DNA of 64,000 bases. Source: Prochlorococcus sp. AG-402-N10. Lineage in GTDB: Bacteria; Cyanobacteriota; Cyanobacteriia; PCC-6307; Cyanobiaceae. The notes beneath the pieces were generated by a model, which saw only the letters and a list, made by a program, of their open reading frames with translations, was not told the DNA's origin and did no database searches. The position numbers were made by a program, and so were the translations under genes. Where the stretch lies: contig QCIU01000001.1 of the NCBI GenBank assembly GCA_003216465.1, positions 124,001 to 188,000 of the forward strand, written 5' to 3'. Below are positions 30,609-40,184 of this stretch, in pieces; positions within the stretch are counted from its first letter, which is position 1, and each line of letters opens with the position of its first letter.

Positions 30609-31250
30609 TTAATGTTCAAATATATTTGAAAATCTTAGTAAATCTAATTCAGCATGAACTGGAATAGACTTAAAACATTTCTGAGCCAATTCATATCTTC
30701 CTTCTCTCTGAAGAATTACCTTTAATTTTTGCATTGCTTCAATTAAATATTTAACGTCATTAGCTGCATAATCAATTTGCATATTAGATAAATCTTCGGA
30801 ACTGCCCCAATCACTACTTTGAGAGCTTTTATCTAATTCTACTCCAATTAATTCATTAATTAAATCCTTTAAACCATGTTTATTTGTATATGTTCGTGCC
30901 AATTTACTAGCTATTTTTGTACAAAAAATATTACTTGTATTAATTTCAAGGTTGCATTGTAGAGCTGCTACATCAAATCTTGCAAAATGGAATATTTTCA
31001 TTATTTTATTATCTTCAAATAGTTTTTTTATGTTTGGCGATTTTGAGTTATTAAGTTCTATCTTTATGCATGATGTCACATTTAATTCATTACATATTTG
31101 TATTAAACATAGCCTATCTCTTCCATGTATTAAGCCCATTGCTTCAGTATCTACAGCTAAATAAGATGAATCTTTGTAGAGACTATATAAATCAGAACTT
31201 ATATCATTGTAGGAAAAAGTTATTTTTTTATTTTTTTTAATGTTATGCAT
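30609..31250 (-). CDS. RNase D-like 3'-5' exonuclease
   Basis: 213 residues from ATG 31250 (a TTG eight codons upstream is possible). It is a DEDDy exonuclease domain: Asp and Glu in LAVDTEAMGL (Exo I), FHFARFDVAAL (Exo II) and IDYAANDVKYLIEAM (Exo III, with Tyr). There is no HRDC domain, which matches the short cyanobacterial and plant-like forms rather than full-length RNase D. It probably trims tRNA or other small RNA 3' ends. Convergent with the 88-residue hypothetical; a 16-base palindrome sits at the junction. Confidence 0.88.
   Translation of the reverse strand: MHNIKKNKKITFSYNDISSDLYSLYKDSSYLAVDTEAMGLIHGRDRLCLIQICNELNVTSCIKIELNNSKSPNIKKLFEDNKIMKIFHFARFDVAALQCNLEINTSNIFCTKIASKLARTYTNKHGLKDLINELIGVELDKSSQSSDWGSSEDLSNMQIDYAANDVKYLIEAMQKLKVILQREGRYELAQKCFKSIPVHAELDLLRFSNIFEH
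30615..30630. terminator. 16-bp perfect palindrome at a tail-to-tail junction
   Basis: TTCAAATA followed by its reverse complement TATTTGAA lies across the 3' end of the RNase D-like gene, 6 bases past the convergent hypothetical's stop. Flanking AAGATT and AATCTT extend the dyad imperfectly. It may be a two-way terminator, but it lacks a GC-rich stem. Confidence 0.35.
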
Positions 31251-31411
31251 CAGTATTAACAAAAATTTTTTCAATTTTTACTTTACATTATTTTGATAAG
31301 TTTGTGATTAAAGTATTTCTTGAGATTTAAATTTGTTCTAGAACATGGAAAATTATATTATGATAAGTTTTTAAATATAAATGTTCGAAAATATTTTTAT
31401 TGGTATATGTA

Positions 31412-31972
31412 ATGACTTATTCTCTTAATTCAACATTATTACTTACGATTCTTCTTGCTATAGGTTTATTTTTTTTCCTAAGAGCTTCAAGTAAAGATAG
31501 AACTACAGTTGTTGAAATAACTTCTTCTCAGAAACCATTAGAAGTGTTAAATGTTATTTATGAATGGCTTAATTTAAGAGGCTGGAAACAAATAGGTGGC
31601 GATTTTGATCAAAGAACTCTAATGTTTAAAGGACAGGTTATATCTAGCAAATTTTTAGCAATTTTTTTAAGTTTACTGGGTGGGTTTGGATCTTGTGCTC
31701 TAGGGTTAGTAATTATTCAAATTTACCCAAAATTAGGATGGTGGCCTATTCTTTTAGGTTTAATTGGAGGTCCTTTATCAGGAATTATTTATTTTCAAAA
31801 GTCAGCTAGGGAAGAAAAATTTGAATTGAGACTAGTAAGTGATGACGATAAGGAAGAAATTACGTTAATGAGGTTAAGAGCCCACAGGGATGAATTAATA
31901 TCTTTAGAAAATGAACTAAGTGATAGGCTTGAGTTAAAAAGTGATGGTTCTTTGTTTAAGACACCTATTTAG
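31412..31972 (+). CDS. cytochrome b6 heme-attachment factor CCB1-like membrane protein
   Basis: 186 residues from ATG 31412 (an in-frame TTG lies 4 codons upstream). Hydrophobic segments at about 6-24, 83-104 and 109-128 predict three membrane helices. The segment LFFFLRASSKDRTTVVEI, followed by a soluble domain and a C-terminal charged region with RLRAHRDELISLENEL, resembles the CCB1 family (cofactor assembly of complex C, subunit B), which helps attach the c-prime heme of the cytochrome b6f complex. This is a recollected family match. Divergent from the RNase D-like gene. Confidence 0.65.
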   Translation: MTYSLNSTLLLTILLAIGLFFFLRASSKDRTTVVEITSSQKPLEVLNVIYEWLNLRGWKQIGGDFDQRTLMFKGQVISSKFLAIFLSLLGGFGSCALGLVIIQIYPKLGWWPILLGLIGGPLSGIIYFQKSAREEKFELRLVSDDDKEEITLMRLRAHRDELISLENELSDRLELKSDGSLFKTPI

Positions 31973-31997
31973 AAAAAAATTTCTTAAAAAGTTTTAA

Positions 31998-33026
31998 TTA
32001 ATCAAAAATATTATTTTCTACACAAAATTTTTCTAAATTCTTATCATTGTGCCAATCTTGAGGTTTTGTAAAAATTTTAGTAAGGTAGTCTTCTCTAGTA
32101 CCTTTTTTTGCTTTGAAACCATATTCCCATCTAGCTAAGGGTGGTAATGACATCAAGATAGATTCAGTTCTCCCATTAGTTTGTAATCCAAAAATTGTTC
32201 CTCTATCCCAAACTAAATTAAATTCAACGTATCTTCCTCGTCTATAAAGCTGAAATTCTCTCTCTTCTTTTGTGTATTTTTGCATAATTCTTTTTTCAAT
32301 TATTGGTTGATATGAATTTAGAAATGCTGCGCCACAATTTTCAGCTAGTGAAAACAAATTATCCCAAGATAAATTTAATTCTCCAATATTTTTAGATTCT
32401 ATATAAGACTCACCATTTTTATTGTTTCCTTTATAAATGCTGCCAGATCCATCTTGATAATCATAGAAGATACCGCCAATACCTCTCGATTCATTTCGGT
32501 GTTTTAAAAAGAAATATTCATCACACCATGGTTTAAATACTTTGTGAAGATTTGTATTTACTTTTGCACAGGCTTTACCATGCTCTTGATGAAAATGCCT
32601 TACGTCAGTTAAGTAAGGATAATAGGGTGTAAGATCTGCACCTCCACCAAACCACCAAACTGGACCAGCTTCAAAATAACGATAGTTTAGATGAACTGTA
32701 GGTATAAAGGGATTTTTAGGATGCAAGACCATTGATGTCCCTGTTGCAAACCATTCATGTCCTTTGGCTTCTGGTCTTTGTGAGATTATTGATTGAGGTA
32801 ATTCTTTACCGTATACCTCTGAGAAATTAACTCCAGCTTGTTCAAAAATAGAGCCGTTTTTTAAAACTCTTGATCTTCCGCCACCACCTTCTTCCCTTTG
32901 CCACGATTCTTCAGTAAATTTTGCTCTTCCATCAGCATTTTCGAGTCCTTTGCAAATATTATCTTGTAATTCAAGTAAGAGATTCTTAGTTCTATCTCTT
33001 GAATTCTTTGGAGGTTCTTTAGACAT
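31998..33026 (-). CDS. hemF: coproporphyrinogen III oxidase, oxygen-dependent
   Basis: 342 residues. HemF converts coproporphyrinogen III to protoporphyrinogen IX with oxygen, in the heme and chlorophyll pathway. Signatures: [25 protein letters not shown] near the N-terminus, [23 protein letters not shown], and the family motif [39 protein letters not shown] split by a short stretch. Length is right for the family. Divergent from mrp with about 160 bases between the starts. Confidence 0.97.
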   Translation of the reverse strand: MSKEPPKNSRDRTKNLLLELQDNICKGLENADGRAKFTEESWQREEGGGGRSRVLKNGSIFEQAGVNFSEVYGKELPQSIISQRPEAKGHEWFATGTSMVLHPKNPFIPTVHLNYRYFEAGPVWWFGGGADLTPYYPYLTDVRHFHQEHGKACAKVNTNLHKVFKPWCDEYFFLKHRNESRGIGGIFYDYQDGSGSIYKGNNKNGESYIESKNIGELNLSWDNLFSLAENCGAAFLNSYQPIIEKRIMQKYTKEEREFQLYRRGRYVEFNLVWDRGTIFGLQTNGRTESILMSLPPLARWEYGFKAKKGTREDYLTKIFTKPQDWHNDKNLEKFCVENNIFD

Positions 33027-33186
33027 TTATTTAATTTTTAATATTGAAGAATTAAATTTTGGTTAATTATTAGTTTCCCTTTATAATTTCGTTTAAGGGG
33101 GGATAATTTCTTATTATTTGATAGTTCGACATAGTTCTTAATCTTTTCAAGAGTCGACTAACCTATAAAAACATTTAAATATTTTG

Positions 33187-34257
33187 ATGACTACTGTTGA
33201 AGATGCGAATTATGCCTTAACAAAGATTCTAGATGCTGGATCGAAAAAAAATCTCATAGAATTAGCTTGGATTAGAAATGTGAGAGTAGTTATACCAAGA
33301 ATAATAATCACTCTATCATTGCCTTCATTTGCAAATTCTCAAAGAGAAAGAATAGTAAAAGAGGTCAGAAATACACTCCTGAAATTAGAGGATATTAATG
33401 ATGTACAAATAGAAATAGACAATAACGTAAATCAATCTAATTCCAACAGTGAAAGTAATTTACCTGAGTTGAAGAATATAAAAGGAATAAAAAATATTAT
33501 TGCAATTAGTAGCGGTAAAGGAGGTGTAGGGAAAAGTACAATTGCAGTTAATATCGCTTGTTCATTAGCCAAGTTAGGATTAAAAACTGGCTTATTAGAT
33601 GCTGATATCTATGGGCCTAATACACCTGCAATGCTAGGTGTGACAGAAGAGAATCCAAAAGTGACGGATGGTAGTGGTAATGATCAAAGATTAATACCAA
33701 TTAATAAATATGGTATCTCATTAGTTTCTATGGGCTTTTTGATAGAAGAAGGACAACCAGTTATTTGGAGAGGACCAATGTTAAATAGCATTATAAGGCA
33801 ATTTCTTTATCAAGTTGAATGGAATAATCTTGATTTCTTAGTAATTGATTTACCTCCAGGTACAGGCGATGCTCAGATATCTTTATCGCAATCTGTACCT
33901 ATTTCTGGAGCAATTATTGTAACTACACCTCAACAAGTATCTTTGCAAGATGCAAGAAGAGGTTTAGCAATGTTTAAGCAACTTGGGGTTCCATTATTAG
34001 GTGTAGTAGAAAATATGTCTGTATTTATTCCGCCGGATATGCCCAATAAAAAATATGAAATTTTTGGAAAAGGGGGTGGGGAAATCTTAGCAAAAGAAAA
34101 TAACTTGCCATTACTTGCGCAAATCCCAATTGAAATAAAATTAGTCAATGAAAGTAATAAGGGTATTCCAATCTCAATAAGTGAACCAGATAAAGAAAGT
34201 TCCATTAGATTTAAAGAGTTAGCTACATTAATTAAAAAACAATTTATTAATCAGTAA
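33187..34257 (+). CDS. mrp: Mrp/ApbC-type iron-sulfur cluster carrier P-loop ATPase
   Basis: 356 residues from ATG 33187. The N-terminal 75 residues are a MIP18/DUF59-type domain (LTKILDAGSKKNLIELAWIRNV); the P-loop SSGKGGVGKST lies at 108-118, followed by DADIYGPNTP and VIDLPPGTGD. Mrp proteins carry and transfer Fe-S clusters, here probably for photosystem and respiratory enzymes. The usual CxxC after ENMS is missing: the residues there are VFIPPDMPNK. The stop is 3 bases before rodA, so the two are likely co-transcribed. Confidence 0.93.
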   Translation: MTTVEDANYALTKILDAGSKKNLIELAWIRNVRVVIPRIIITLSLPSFANSQRERIVKEVRNTLLKLEDINDVQIEIDNNVNQSNSNSESNLPELKNIKGIKNIIAISSGKGGVGKSTIAVNIACSLAKLGLKTGLLDADIYGPNTPAMLGVTEENPKVTDGSGNDQRLIPINKYGISLVSMGFLIEEGQPVIWRGPMLNSIIRQFLYQVEWNNLDFLVIDLPPGTGDAQISLSQSVPISGAIIVTTPQQVSLQDARRGLAMFKQLGVPLLGVVENMSVFIPPDMPNKKYEIFGKGGGEILAKENNLPLLAQIPIEIKLVNESNKGIPISISEPDKESSIRFKELATLIKKQFINQ

Positions 34258-34260
34258 TTA

Positions 34261-35532
34261 ATGGTTAACGGAATTTCTCTACTAAAGAAAAAGAGATTTT
34301 TTCAAAAGAAAGATAAGATTAATCGAAAAATTGTTTTTTCACCTTTACTTGTTATACCTTTAGCATTAGTAGTTATTTCAAGTATTTTAATAAAAAGCGT
34401 ACAAAGAGATTATTTACAAACAGATTTTTTAAATCATCTTTTTACAGGTTTATTAGGTTATTTTCTGGCAATTTTTATTTCATACATACCCATTGAAAGA
34501 ATTAGACAATATTTAATTCCATTATATTTTTGTTCATTAATATCATTATTGTTAATTTATTTTTTTGGAATCTCAGTTTATGGAGCACAAAGATGGCTAG
34601 GATTGGGAATTTTTTCTTTTCAGCCATCGGAAGTAGCTAAATTAAGTACTATATTAATTCTTGCTTTAGTTCTTGATAGAAAAACTATTTCTTCTTTAAA
34701 AGATTTACTAATACCTTTCTTAATTGTAATTTTGCCTTGGTTATTAATATTTTTTCAACCTGATTTAGGAACTTCTTTAGTTTTAATAGTATTGACGTTT
34801 GTTATGCTTTATTGGTCCCAAATGCCTATAGAGTGGATACTAATTTTAGTCTTTTGTATCTTTACATCAATACTCTCATTGGTATTCCCGAAATTGCTTA
34901 TTATTTGGATCCCTTTTATGGGTTACTTAGCTTATAAATCTTTTCAAAAGAAAATAATTTTTTCGACTTTATCAATTGCTCTTCATTCATTAGTTGTAAA
35001 GTTGACTCCGATTTTTTGGAAGTTTGGCCTTAAGGACTATCAAAAAGATAGATTAATTTTATTTTTAGACCCAAGTATAGATCCTTTAGGTGGAGGATAT
35101 CATTTATTACAAAGTAAAATAGCAATTGGTTCTGGAGGTTTACTTGGCACAGGAATTTTGAGAGGTAAACTAACAAATTTACAATTTATACCCGAACAAC
35201 ATACAGATTTTATATTTACTGCATTAGGAGAAGAATTAGGTTTTTTGGGCTGTATTCTAGTTCTTGTTTTATTTTTTATTCTGATTACTCAACTTATAAG
35301 AGTTTCAAAAAATGCTAGAACTGACTTTGAATCATTGATAGTGATTGGGATAGCTTCAACTTTTCTATTTCAAATCATTATTAACTTATTCATGACTATT
35401 GGATTAGGTCCAGTGACAGGGATCCCACTGCCCTTTATGAGTTATGGTAGAACTTCTTTGTTAATAAACTTTATATGTATCGGATTGGCATTATCCACAT
35501 TTAATCGCTCTACATCTTTAAGAAATCAATGA
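34261..35532 (+). CDS. rodA: rod-shape peptidoglycan polymerase RodA (SEDS family)
   Basis: 423 residues, with about 10 hydrophobic segments. Characteristic SEDS residues: YGAQRWLGLGIFSFQPSEVAKL (about 103-124), FFQPDLGTSLVL, DRLILFLDPSIDPLGGGYHLLQSKIAIGSGG, FIPEQHTDFIFTALGEELGF with the catalytic-region Asp, and the ending GIPLPFMSYGRTSLL. Glycan polymerisation with a class B penicillin-binding protein maintains cell width. Its stop overlaps the next gene's start by 4 bases (ATGA). Confidence 0.93.
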   Translation: MVNGISLLKKKRFFQKKDKINRKIVFSPLLVIPLALVVISSILIKSVQRDYLQTDFLNHLFTGLLGYFLAIFISYIPIERIRQYLIPLYFCSLISLLLIYFFGISVYGAQRWLGLGIFSFQPSEVAKLSTILILALVLDRKTISSLKDLLIPFLIVILPWLLIFFQPDLGTSLVLIVLTFVMLYWSQMPIEWILILVFCIFTSILSLVFPKLLIIWIPFMGYLAYKSFQKKIIFSTLSIALHSLVVKLTPIFWKFGLKDYQKDRLILFLDPSIDPLGGGYHLLQSKIAIGSGGLLGTGILRGKLTNLQFIPEQHTDFIFTALGEELGFLGCILVLVLFFILITQLIRVSKNARTDFESLIVIGIASTFLFQIIINLFMTIGLGPVTGIPLPFMSYGRTSLLINFICIGLALSTFNRSTSLRNQ

Positions 35533-36899
35533 AATCTTTAATTACTATAAAAAAAATTCAAGATTTACTTCTTCAAGGCTTAAAAACGACATACGTTGAT
35601 GATGAGACTTCTAGGCGAATGTGGTGGGCTTCTTTAGAAGTTGTTCAGAAAGAGTTTCTTTCGCATAATTCTCAAAAAGGAGGATTTTGGATTGCTTCTC
35701 CTTTGCCAGCATTAACCGACAAAAAATGTTTAACAAAAATGAAAGGCTGGTTATGGTCACCAGAAGGGTTTCCATATTTTCAAATTGATAATGCTGGTTA
35801 CTTGCCAATTGATCATGCCAGAACTATAAAAAAAGATAGTAATTTCATAAGAAATTATAAAGTCTTAAAATTACATCCTAAAGATGGTTATGAGCCTTTT
35901 CTAATGATAATAACTCCAAATTTTCAATGTCTTTTAACAATTGCAGGAGAAAAAGATAAAAGAACTTTACTTATGCGATGTGATGAAAAAAGTCTGAAAA
36001 CTGGCATTGAGTTAATTGATGCAAAATTACATCAAGAAAATTATCAGGAAGTACTTAATTTTCGTAATGAAATCAAAAGTCTTGGTGACCTTAATATAAA
36101 TGATGAATTTGAAAATAATTTCTGGCCAAGTTTATCTACTAGGTTGGCAAACTTGATTCCAAAATTAAGTGTTCATAATTCAATTCAAAATGATAAAAAA
36201 GACGTTCAAATAACAGAGGCAAAGTTATTAAAAGCAATTTCTCATGAAGTCAGAACACCTCTAGCAACTATAAGAACCTTAATAAGTTCTACTCTCAGAA
36301 AGTTTAATATGGACGAATCAATGAGAAGCCGTTTAATTCAAATTGATAATGAATGTAATGAGCAAATTGATAGATTTGGCCTTATTTTCAATGCTGCCGA
36401 ACTTGTAAGTAATGATATTTCCCCATCTAATCAACTAGCAAGAATAAATTTAGGTGAAATTTTATATAAATTATCCCCTGTTTGGAATAAACAATTAAAA
36501 CGACGTGGCATCTCGTTAAAAATTGATATACCTAAACAACTGCCTGAAATTTTGAGTGATTCTGAAAAACTAGAGCTTATGTTAAGAGGACTAATTGACA
36601 AAAATACTAGAGGATTAAGAGAAGGAAGTAGTTTAATATTAGAGTTGCGACCAGCTGGACAAAAATTAAAACTTGAACTGAAAGTACAAAAATTAGACAG
36701 AGGAAAAAGTGAAATATCTTATATAGAAAATGGTTCAGATATTAGTCCAGTACTGAATTGGAATCCTCAAACAGGAACTCTACAATTAAGCCAGATTGCA
36801 ACTAAGAAATTGTTGGCAAGTCTTGGAGGCTACGTTACTAAAAGAAAGGATACTGGATTGACAGTTTTTTTTCCTATTTCAGATTCAAAGGATATTTAA
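35529..36899 (+). CDS. histidine-kinase-like sensor protein with degenerate ATP domain
   Basis: 456 residues. Residues 1-220 are a divergent sensor region with a possible GAF-like fold (WWASLEVVQKEFLS, GGFWIASPLP, GWLWSPEGFPYF). The dimerisation/phosphoacceptor helix is clear: KAISHEVRTPLATIRTL with His239. The ATP-binding half is abnormal: the N-box region reads LMLRGLIDKNTRGLREGSS, no DxGxGI G1 motif is visible, and the G2 region is NPQTGTLQLSQIATKKLLASLGG. It may be a pseudokinase or low-activity kinase. No response regulator is adjacent. Overlaps rodA by 4 bases. Confidence 0.8.
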   Translation: MKSLITIKKIQDLLLQGLKTTYVDDETSRRMWWASLEVVQKEFLSHNSQKGGFWIASPLPALTDKKCLTKMKGWLWSPEGFPYFQIDNAGYLPIDHARTIKKDSNFIRNYKVLKLHPKDGYEPFLMIITPNFQCLLTIAGEKDKRTLLMRCDEKSLKTGIELIDAKLHQENYQEVLNFRNEIKSLGDLNINDEFENNFWPSLSTRLANLIPKLSVHNSIQNDKKDVQITEAKLLKAISHEVRTPLATIRTLISSTLRKFNMDESMRSRLIQIDNECNEQIDRFGLIFNAAELVSNDISPSNQLARINLGEILYKLSPVWNKQLKRRGISLKIDIPKQLPEILSDSEKLELMLRGLIDKNTRGLREGSSLILELRPAGQKLKLELKVQKLDRGKSEISYIENGSDISPVLNWNPQTGTLQLSQIATKKLLASLGGYVTKRKDTGLTVFFPISDSKDI

Positions 36900-36948
36900 G
36901 AAAATTTTTTTTATTAATTTATTAAATAATGTAGAAACTTTTTTAATA

Positions 36949-36965
36949 TTTACGAAATTTGTAAA
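36949..36965. promoter_or_regulatory. TTTAC-N7-GTAAA inverted repeat upstream of psaD
   Basis: Arms TTTAC (36949-36953) and GTAAA (36961-36965) form a short dyad 45 bases before the psaD ATG, in the region where a promoter would lie. It resembles, but does not match, the direct TTACA repeats of the RpaB high-light box known upstream of psa genes. Confidence 0.3.
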
Positions 36966-37009
36966 ACATGAATGCTAGTTTCTTAATATTGATACTTTAA
37001 AAGATTAGG

Positions 37010-37432
37010 ATGACTGAAACTTTAGTTGGTCAATTTCCAAAGCATATAGGAAGTACTGGAGGTTTATTAAACTCCGCTGAAACTGAAGAAAAATATGCGA
37101 TTTCGTGGAATAGCTCCAAGGAACAAGCATTTGAATTGCCAACTGGTGGAGCTGCTGTTATGCACGAGGGAGATAATTTGATGTACTTCGCAAGAAAGGA
37201 ACAATGTCTTGCTCTTGGTACACAATTGAGGAGCCTTAAACCTAGAATTGAAGATTTTAAAATTTATAGAATTTTTCCAGGGGGAGATATTGAATTCTTA
37301 CATCCTAAAGATGGCGTATTTCCTGAAAAAGTTAATGAGGGTAGAGAGAAAGTTGGCCATAATCCAAGAAGAATTGGTGAGAATCCAAATCCTGCGGGTT
37401 TAAAATTTACAACTAAAAAAACTTTTGAATAA
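37010..37432 (+). CDS. psaD: photosystem I subunit II (PsaD)
   Basis: 140 residues. PsaD lies on the cytoplasmic face of photosystem I and docks ferredoxin. It shows the family blocks [28 protein letters not shown] (split around SSGK-type residues), [44 protein letters not shown] and [20 protein letters not shown]. The C-terminal basic clamp is complete. It lies 60 bases upstream of trpE, an adjacency common in marine cyanobacteria. Confidence 0.98.
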   Translation: MTETLVGQFPKHIGSTGGLLNSAETEEKYAISWNSSKEQAFELPTGGAAVMHEGDNLMYFARKEQCLALGTQLRSLKPRIEDFKIYRIFPGGDIEFLHPKDGVFPEKVNEGREKVGHNPRRIGENPNPAGLKFTTKKTFE

Positions 37433-37491
37433 ATTTTCAAAAGTTGATATAAAAGACAAATATAATTATAATTTGGGCTGATATTATTAGT

Positions 37492-39012
37492 ATGATCAGT
37501 TCTCAAAAAGATAGTTTTTTAAAGGCTTATAAAGAAGGTAAAAATTTTATACCTATAATCAATACTTGGGCTGCGGATTTAGAAACGCCATTATCTACAT
37601 GGCTTAAATTATCAAATAAAGATTCTCATGGTGTCTTTCTAGAATCTGTTGAAGGTGGAGAAAATTTAGGCAGATGGAGTATTGTGGCTACTAATCCTTT
37701 GTGGGAAGCAGTTTGTCATGGAGAAGAAACTATTAAAACTTGGAGTAACGGAAACAGAGAAATACATAAAGGTGATCCTTTTGATTTATTAAGAACTTGG
37801 ACAGAAGAATATAAATCATATAGTCTAGAAAATTTACCTTATGTCGGCCAGTTATATGGTTCTTGGGGTTATGAATTAATAAATTATCTGGAATCTAGTG
37901 TTCCTGTTAATAGTTCAGAAGAAAAAGAAATACCATATGGATCTTGGATGTTTTTTGATCAATTAGTAATATTTGATCAAATGAAAAGATGTATAACTGC
38001 AGTAGTATATGCTGACACCTCTAGTGCATTAGATTCTCATATTGAAGAAATTTATCAAGACTCTATTTTAAAAATCACTAGAATTAGAGATTTAATGAAA
38101 GATCCAATTAAAGAAACTGAGTTTCTTAATTGGAACGATAACAAAGATTTGAATATTCAAATTTCAAGTAATTGGAAACAAAAAGAGTTTGAAGAAGCAG
38201 TTGTTTCTGCTAAAGAGTATATAAAAAAAGGTGATATTTTTCAGATTGTTATTAGTCAAAAGTTCCAAGCAAAAGTTAAAAGTGATCCCTTTAATTTATA
38301 TAGGAGTTTAAGGATGGTTAATCCTTCACCCTATATGGCTTTCTTTGATTTCGGATCATGGTATCTCATAGGTTCTAGTCCTGAGGTCATGGTTAAAGCA
38401 CAAAAGAATAAAAAAAATCAAATTGTTGCAAGCCTAAGACCGATAGCTGGCACCAGGCCAAGAGGTAAAGATGCGGAACAAGATCTAAAATTTCAGAAAG
38501 ATTTATTAAAAGATCCCAAAGAGATATCAGAGCATGTAATGCTAATTGATCTTGGTAGAAATGATTTAGGAAGAGTATGTAAGACAGGTTCCGTAGAGGT
38601 CAAAGATTTGATGGTTATTGAAAAATATTCACACGTTATGCATATAGTCAGTGAAGTTGAAGGGATTTTGAACGCAAATACAAGTGTTTGGGATTTACTT
38701 AAAGCATGTTTTCCTGCTGGTACAGTAACCGGGGCCCCAAAAATAAGAGCAATGCAACTCATTAATAAATTTGAAAAAGAATCTAGAGGACCATATGCTG
38801 GCGTTTATGGGTCTATAGATATAAATGGTGCACTAAATACTGCAATTACAATAAGAACTATGATCGTTATGCCTTCAAAGGAAGGAGAATACACAGTTTC
38901 TGTTCAAGCTGGTGCAGGAATAGTCGCAGATTCATCTCCTGCAAATGAATATCAAGAAACTATAAATAAAGCTAAAGGCATATTGATGGCATTGGCTTGT
39001 TTGGATAGATAA
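37492..39012 (+). CDS. trpE: anthranilate synthase component I
   Basis: 506 residues. TrpE makes anthranilate from chorismate, the first step to tryptophan. The chorismate-utilising domain is intact: IKKGDIFQIVISQKF, VNPSPYMAFFDFG, SSPEVMVK, RPIAGTRPRG, DLGRNDLGRVCK, HVMHIVSEVEG, and the CFPAGTVTGAPKIRAMQLI and AGAGIVADSSP motifs. No fused TrpG follows; the glutaminase must be elsewhere. The gene begins at ATG 37492 and is followed by gshA with no gap, so the two share a transcript. Confidence 0.97.
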   Translation: MISSQKDSFLKAYKEGKNFIPIINTWAADLETPLSTWLKLSNKDSHGVFLESVEGGENLGRWSIVATNPLWEAVCHGEETIKTWSNGNREIHKGDPFDLLRTWTEEYKSYSLENLPYVGQLYGSWGYELINYLESSVPVNSSEEKEIPYGSWMFFDQLVIFDQMKRCITAVVYADTSSALDSHIEEIYQDSILKITRIRDLMKDPIKETEFLNWNDNKDLNIQISSNWKQKEFEEAVVSAKEYIKKGDIFQIVISQKFQAKVKSDPFNLYRSLRMVNPSPYMAFFDFGSWYLIGSSPEVMVKAQKNKKNQIVASLRPIAGTRPRGKDAEQDLKFQKDLLKDPKEISEHVMLIDLGRNDLGRVCKTGSVEVKDLMVIEKYSHVMHIVSEVEGILNANTSVWDLLKACFPAGTVTGAPKIRAMQLINKFEKESRGPYAGVYGSIDINGALNTAITIRTMIVMPSKEGEYTVSVQAGAGIVADSSPANEYQETINKAKGILMALACLDR

Positions 39013-40131
39013 ATGCTGAATCATAAATTATTCAAAGGGTTTGAAGTGGAACTCTTTACAGGTTCTCAAAAAACTCATGTTGGAGTTTCTGATGCTATCG
39101 AAGAAACATTTTCTAATTTTGTTAGAGAACCTGATAACAGAAATGTTGAATACATAACAACTCCAGAAAAAGATTACAAAGTTATATATAAAAATTTATT
39201 AGATCCTAGAAAAAAGTTAAGACAGTGGCTAAAAACTAGAGATCTAACCATAATTCCTTCATCTACTTTATGTTTTAAACACGATAATCAGTTTCAACGG
39301 TCTGATAAAGATAATGTCTATCATCAATTTATTCAGGATAATTACGGAATATCAATTGCTACTTCAAGTGTTCATATAAATTTAGGGATTGATAATTTAG
39401 ATCAGCTTTTTGCAGCTATTCGACTTGTAAGGTGTGAGGCTTCTTTATTTCTTTCAATCAGTGCAAGTTCACCTTTTTTGAACAATAAACTTACTAATAA
39501 TCATTCACAGAGATGGATACAATTCCCGAAAACACCTAATAAAGTTCCTTTCTTTAATGATCATAGTAAATATATTAAATGGATTGAGGAAAATATTCAT
39601 AATGGAAATATGCAAAATATTAGACATTTTTGGTCTTCTATCCGACCAAATGGCCCACAAAGACCTCATATTTTAGATCGGTTGGAATTACGGATTTGTG
39701 ATTATGTCCATGATATTAATTTATTGTTAGCAATAACTGCTTTACTAGAACTTAGAGTTATTTACCTGTTCGAAAATATGAAGACTGTAGATCCTTTAAG
39801 AACTAGTAAGTTTTCTATGGATGAACTATCAAAAATATGTGACCAAAATGAAATAAAAGCTGCACAAAATAGCTTGGATGCAGAACTAATACATTGGAGA
39901 GATGGTAAGAAAGTGGTTTGTAGAGATTGGATAAAAAATTTATTATTGGAATCATCACTAATGGCATGTAAATTGAATATGACTCATTTATTAAAACCAA
40001 TCTACAGGACACTTGAAGAGGGAAATCAATCTATGAAATGGATAAAGCAATATATGGAAGGATTATCAATTGAGGAAATTATGAAATTTACTATTGAAGA
40101 TATGATTACTAGTGAAGAAGAAAATATTTGA
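39013..40131 (+). CDS. gshA: glutamate-cysteine ligase, cyanobacterial type
   Basis: 372 residues. It joins glutamate and cysteine, the first step of glutathione. It lacks the motifs of the enterobacterial ligase and instead shows the GCS2/cyanobacterial pattern: FKGFEVELFTG at the N-terminus, CFKHDNQFQRSD, ATSSVHINLGIDN, RCEASLFLSISASSPFLN and IRHFWSSIRPNGPQRP. Starts directly at the trpE stop. Confidence 0.9.
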   Translation: MLNHKLFKGFEVELFTGSQKTHVGVSDAIEETFSNFVREPDNRNVEYITTPEKDYKVIYKNLLDPRKKLRQWLKTRDLTIIPSSTLCFKHDNQFQRSDKDNVYHQFIQDNYGISIATSSVHINLGIDNLDQLFAAIRLVRCEASLFLSISASSPFLNNKLTNNHSQRWIQFPKTPNKVPFFNDHSKYIKWIEENIHNGNMQNIRHFWSSIRPNGPQRPHILDRLELRICDYVHDINLLLAITALLELRVIYLFENMKTVDPLRTSKFSMDELSKICDQNEIKAAQNSLDAELIHWRDGKKVVCRDWIKNLLLESSLMACKLNMTHLLKPIYRTLEEGNQSMKWIKQYMEGLSIEEIMKFTIEDMITSEEENI

Positions 40132-40184
40132 TAATTTAAACAAATATTTGATCTCAATATATTTACTTATGACATAATAATTAT

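Noticed and set aside
36949-36976. RpaB high-light box (HLR1) upstream of psaD
   Set aside because: The second TTACA direct repeat is absent; only an inverted TTTAC/GTAAA is seen.
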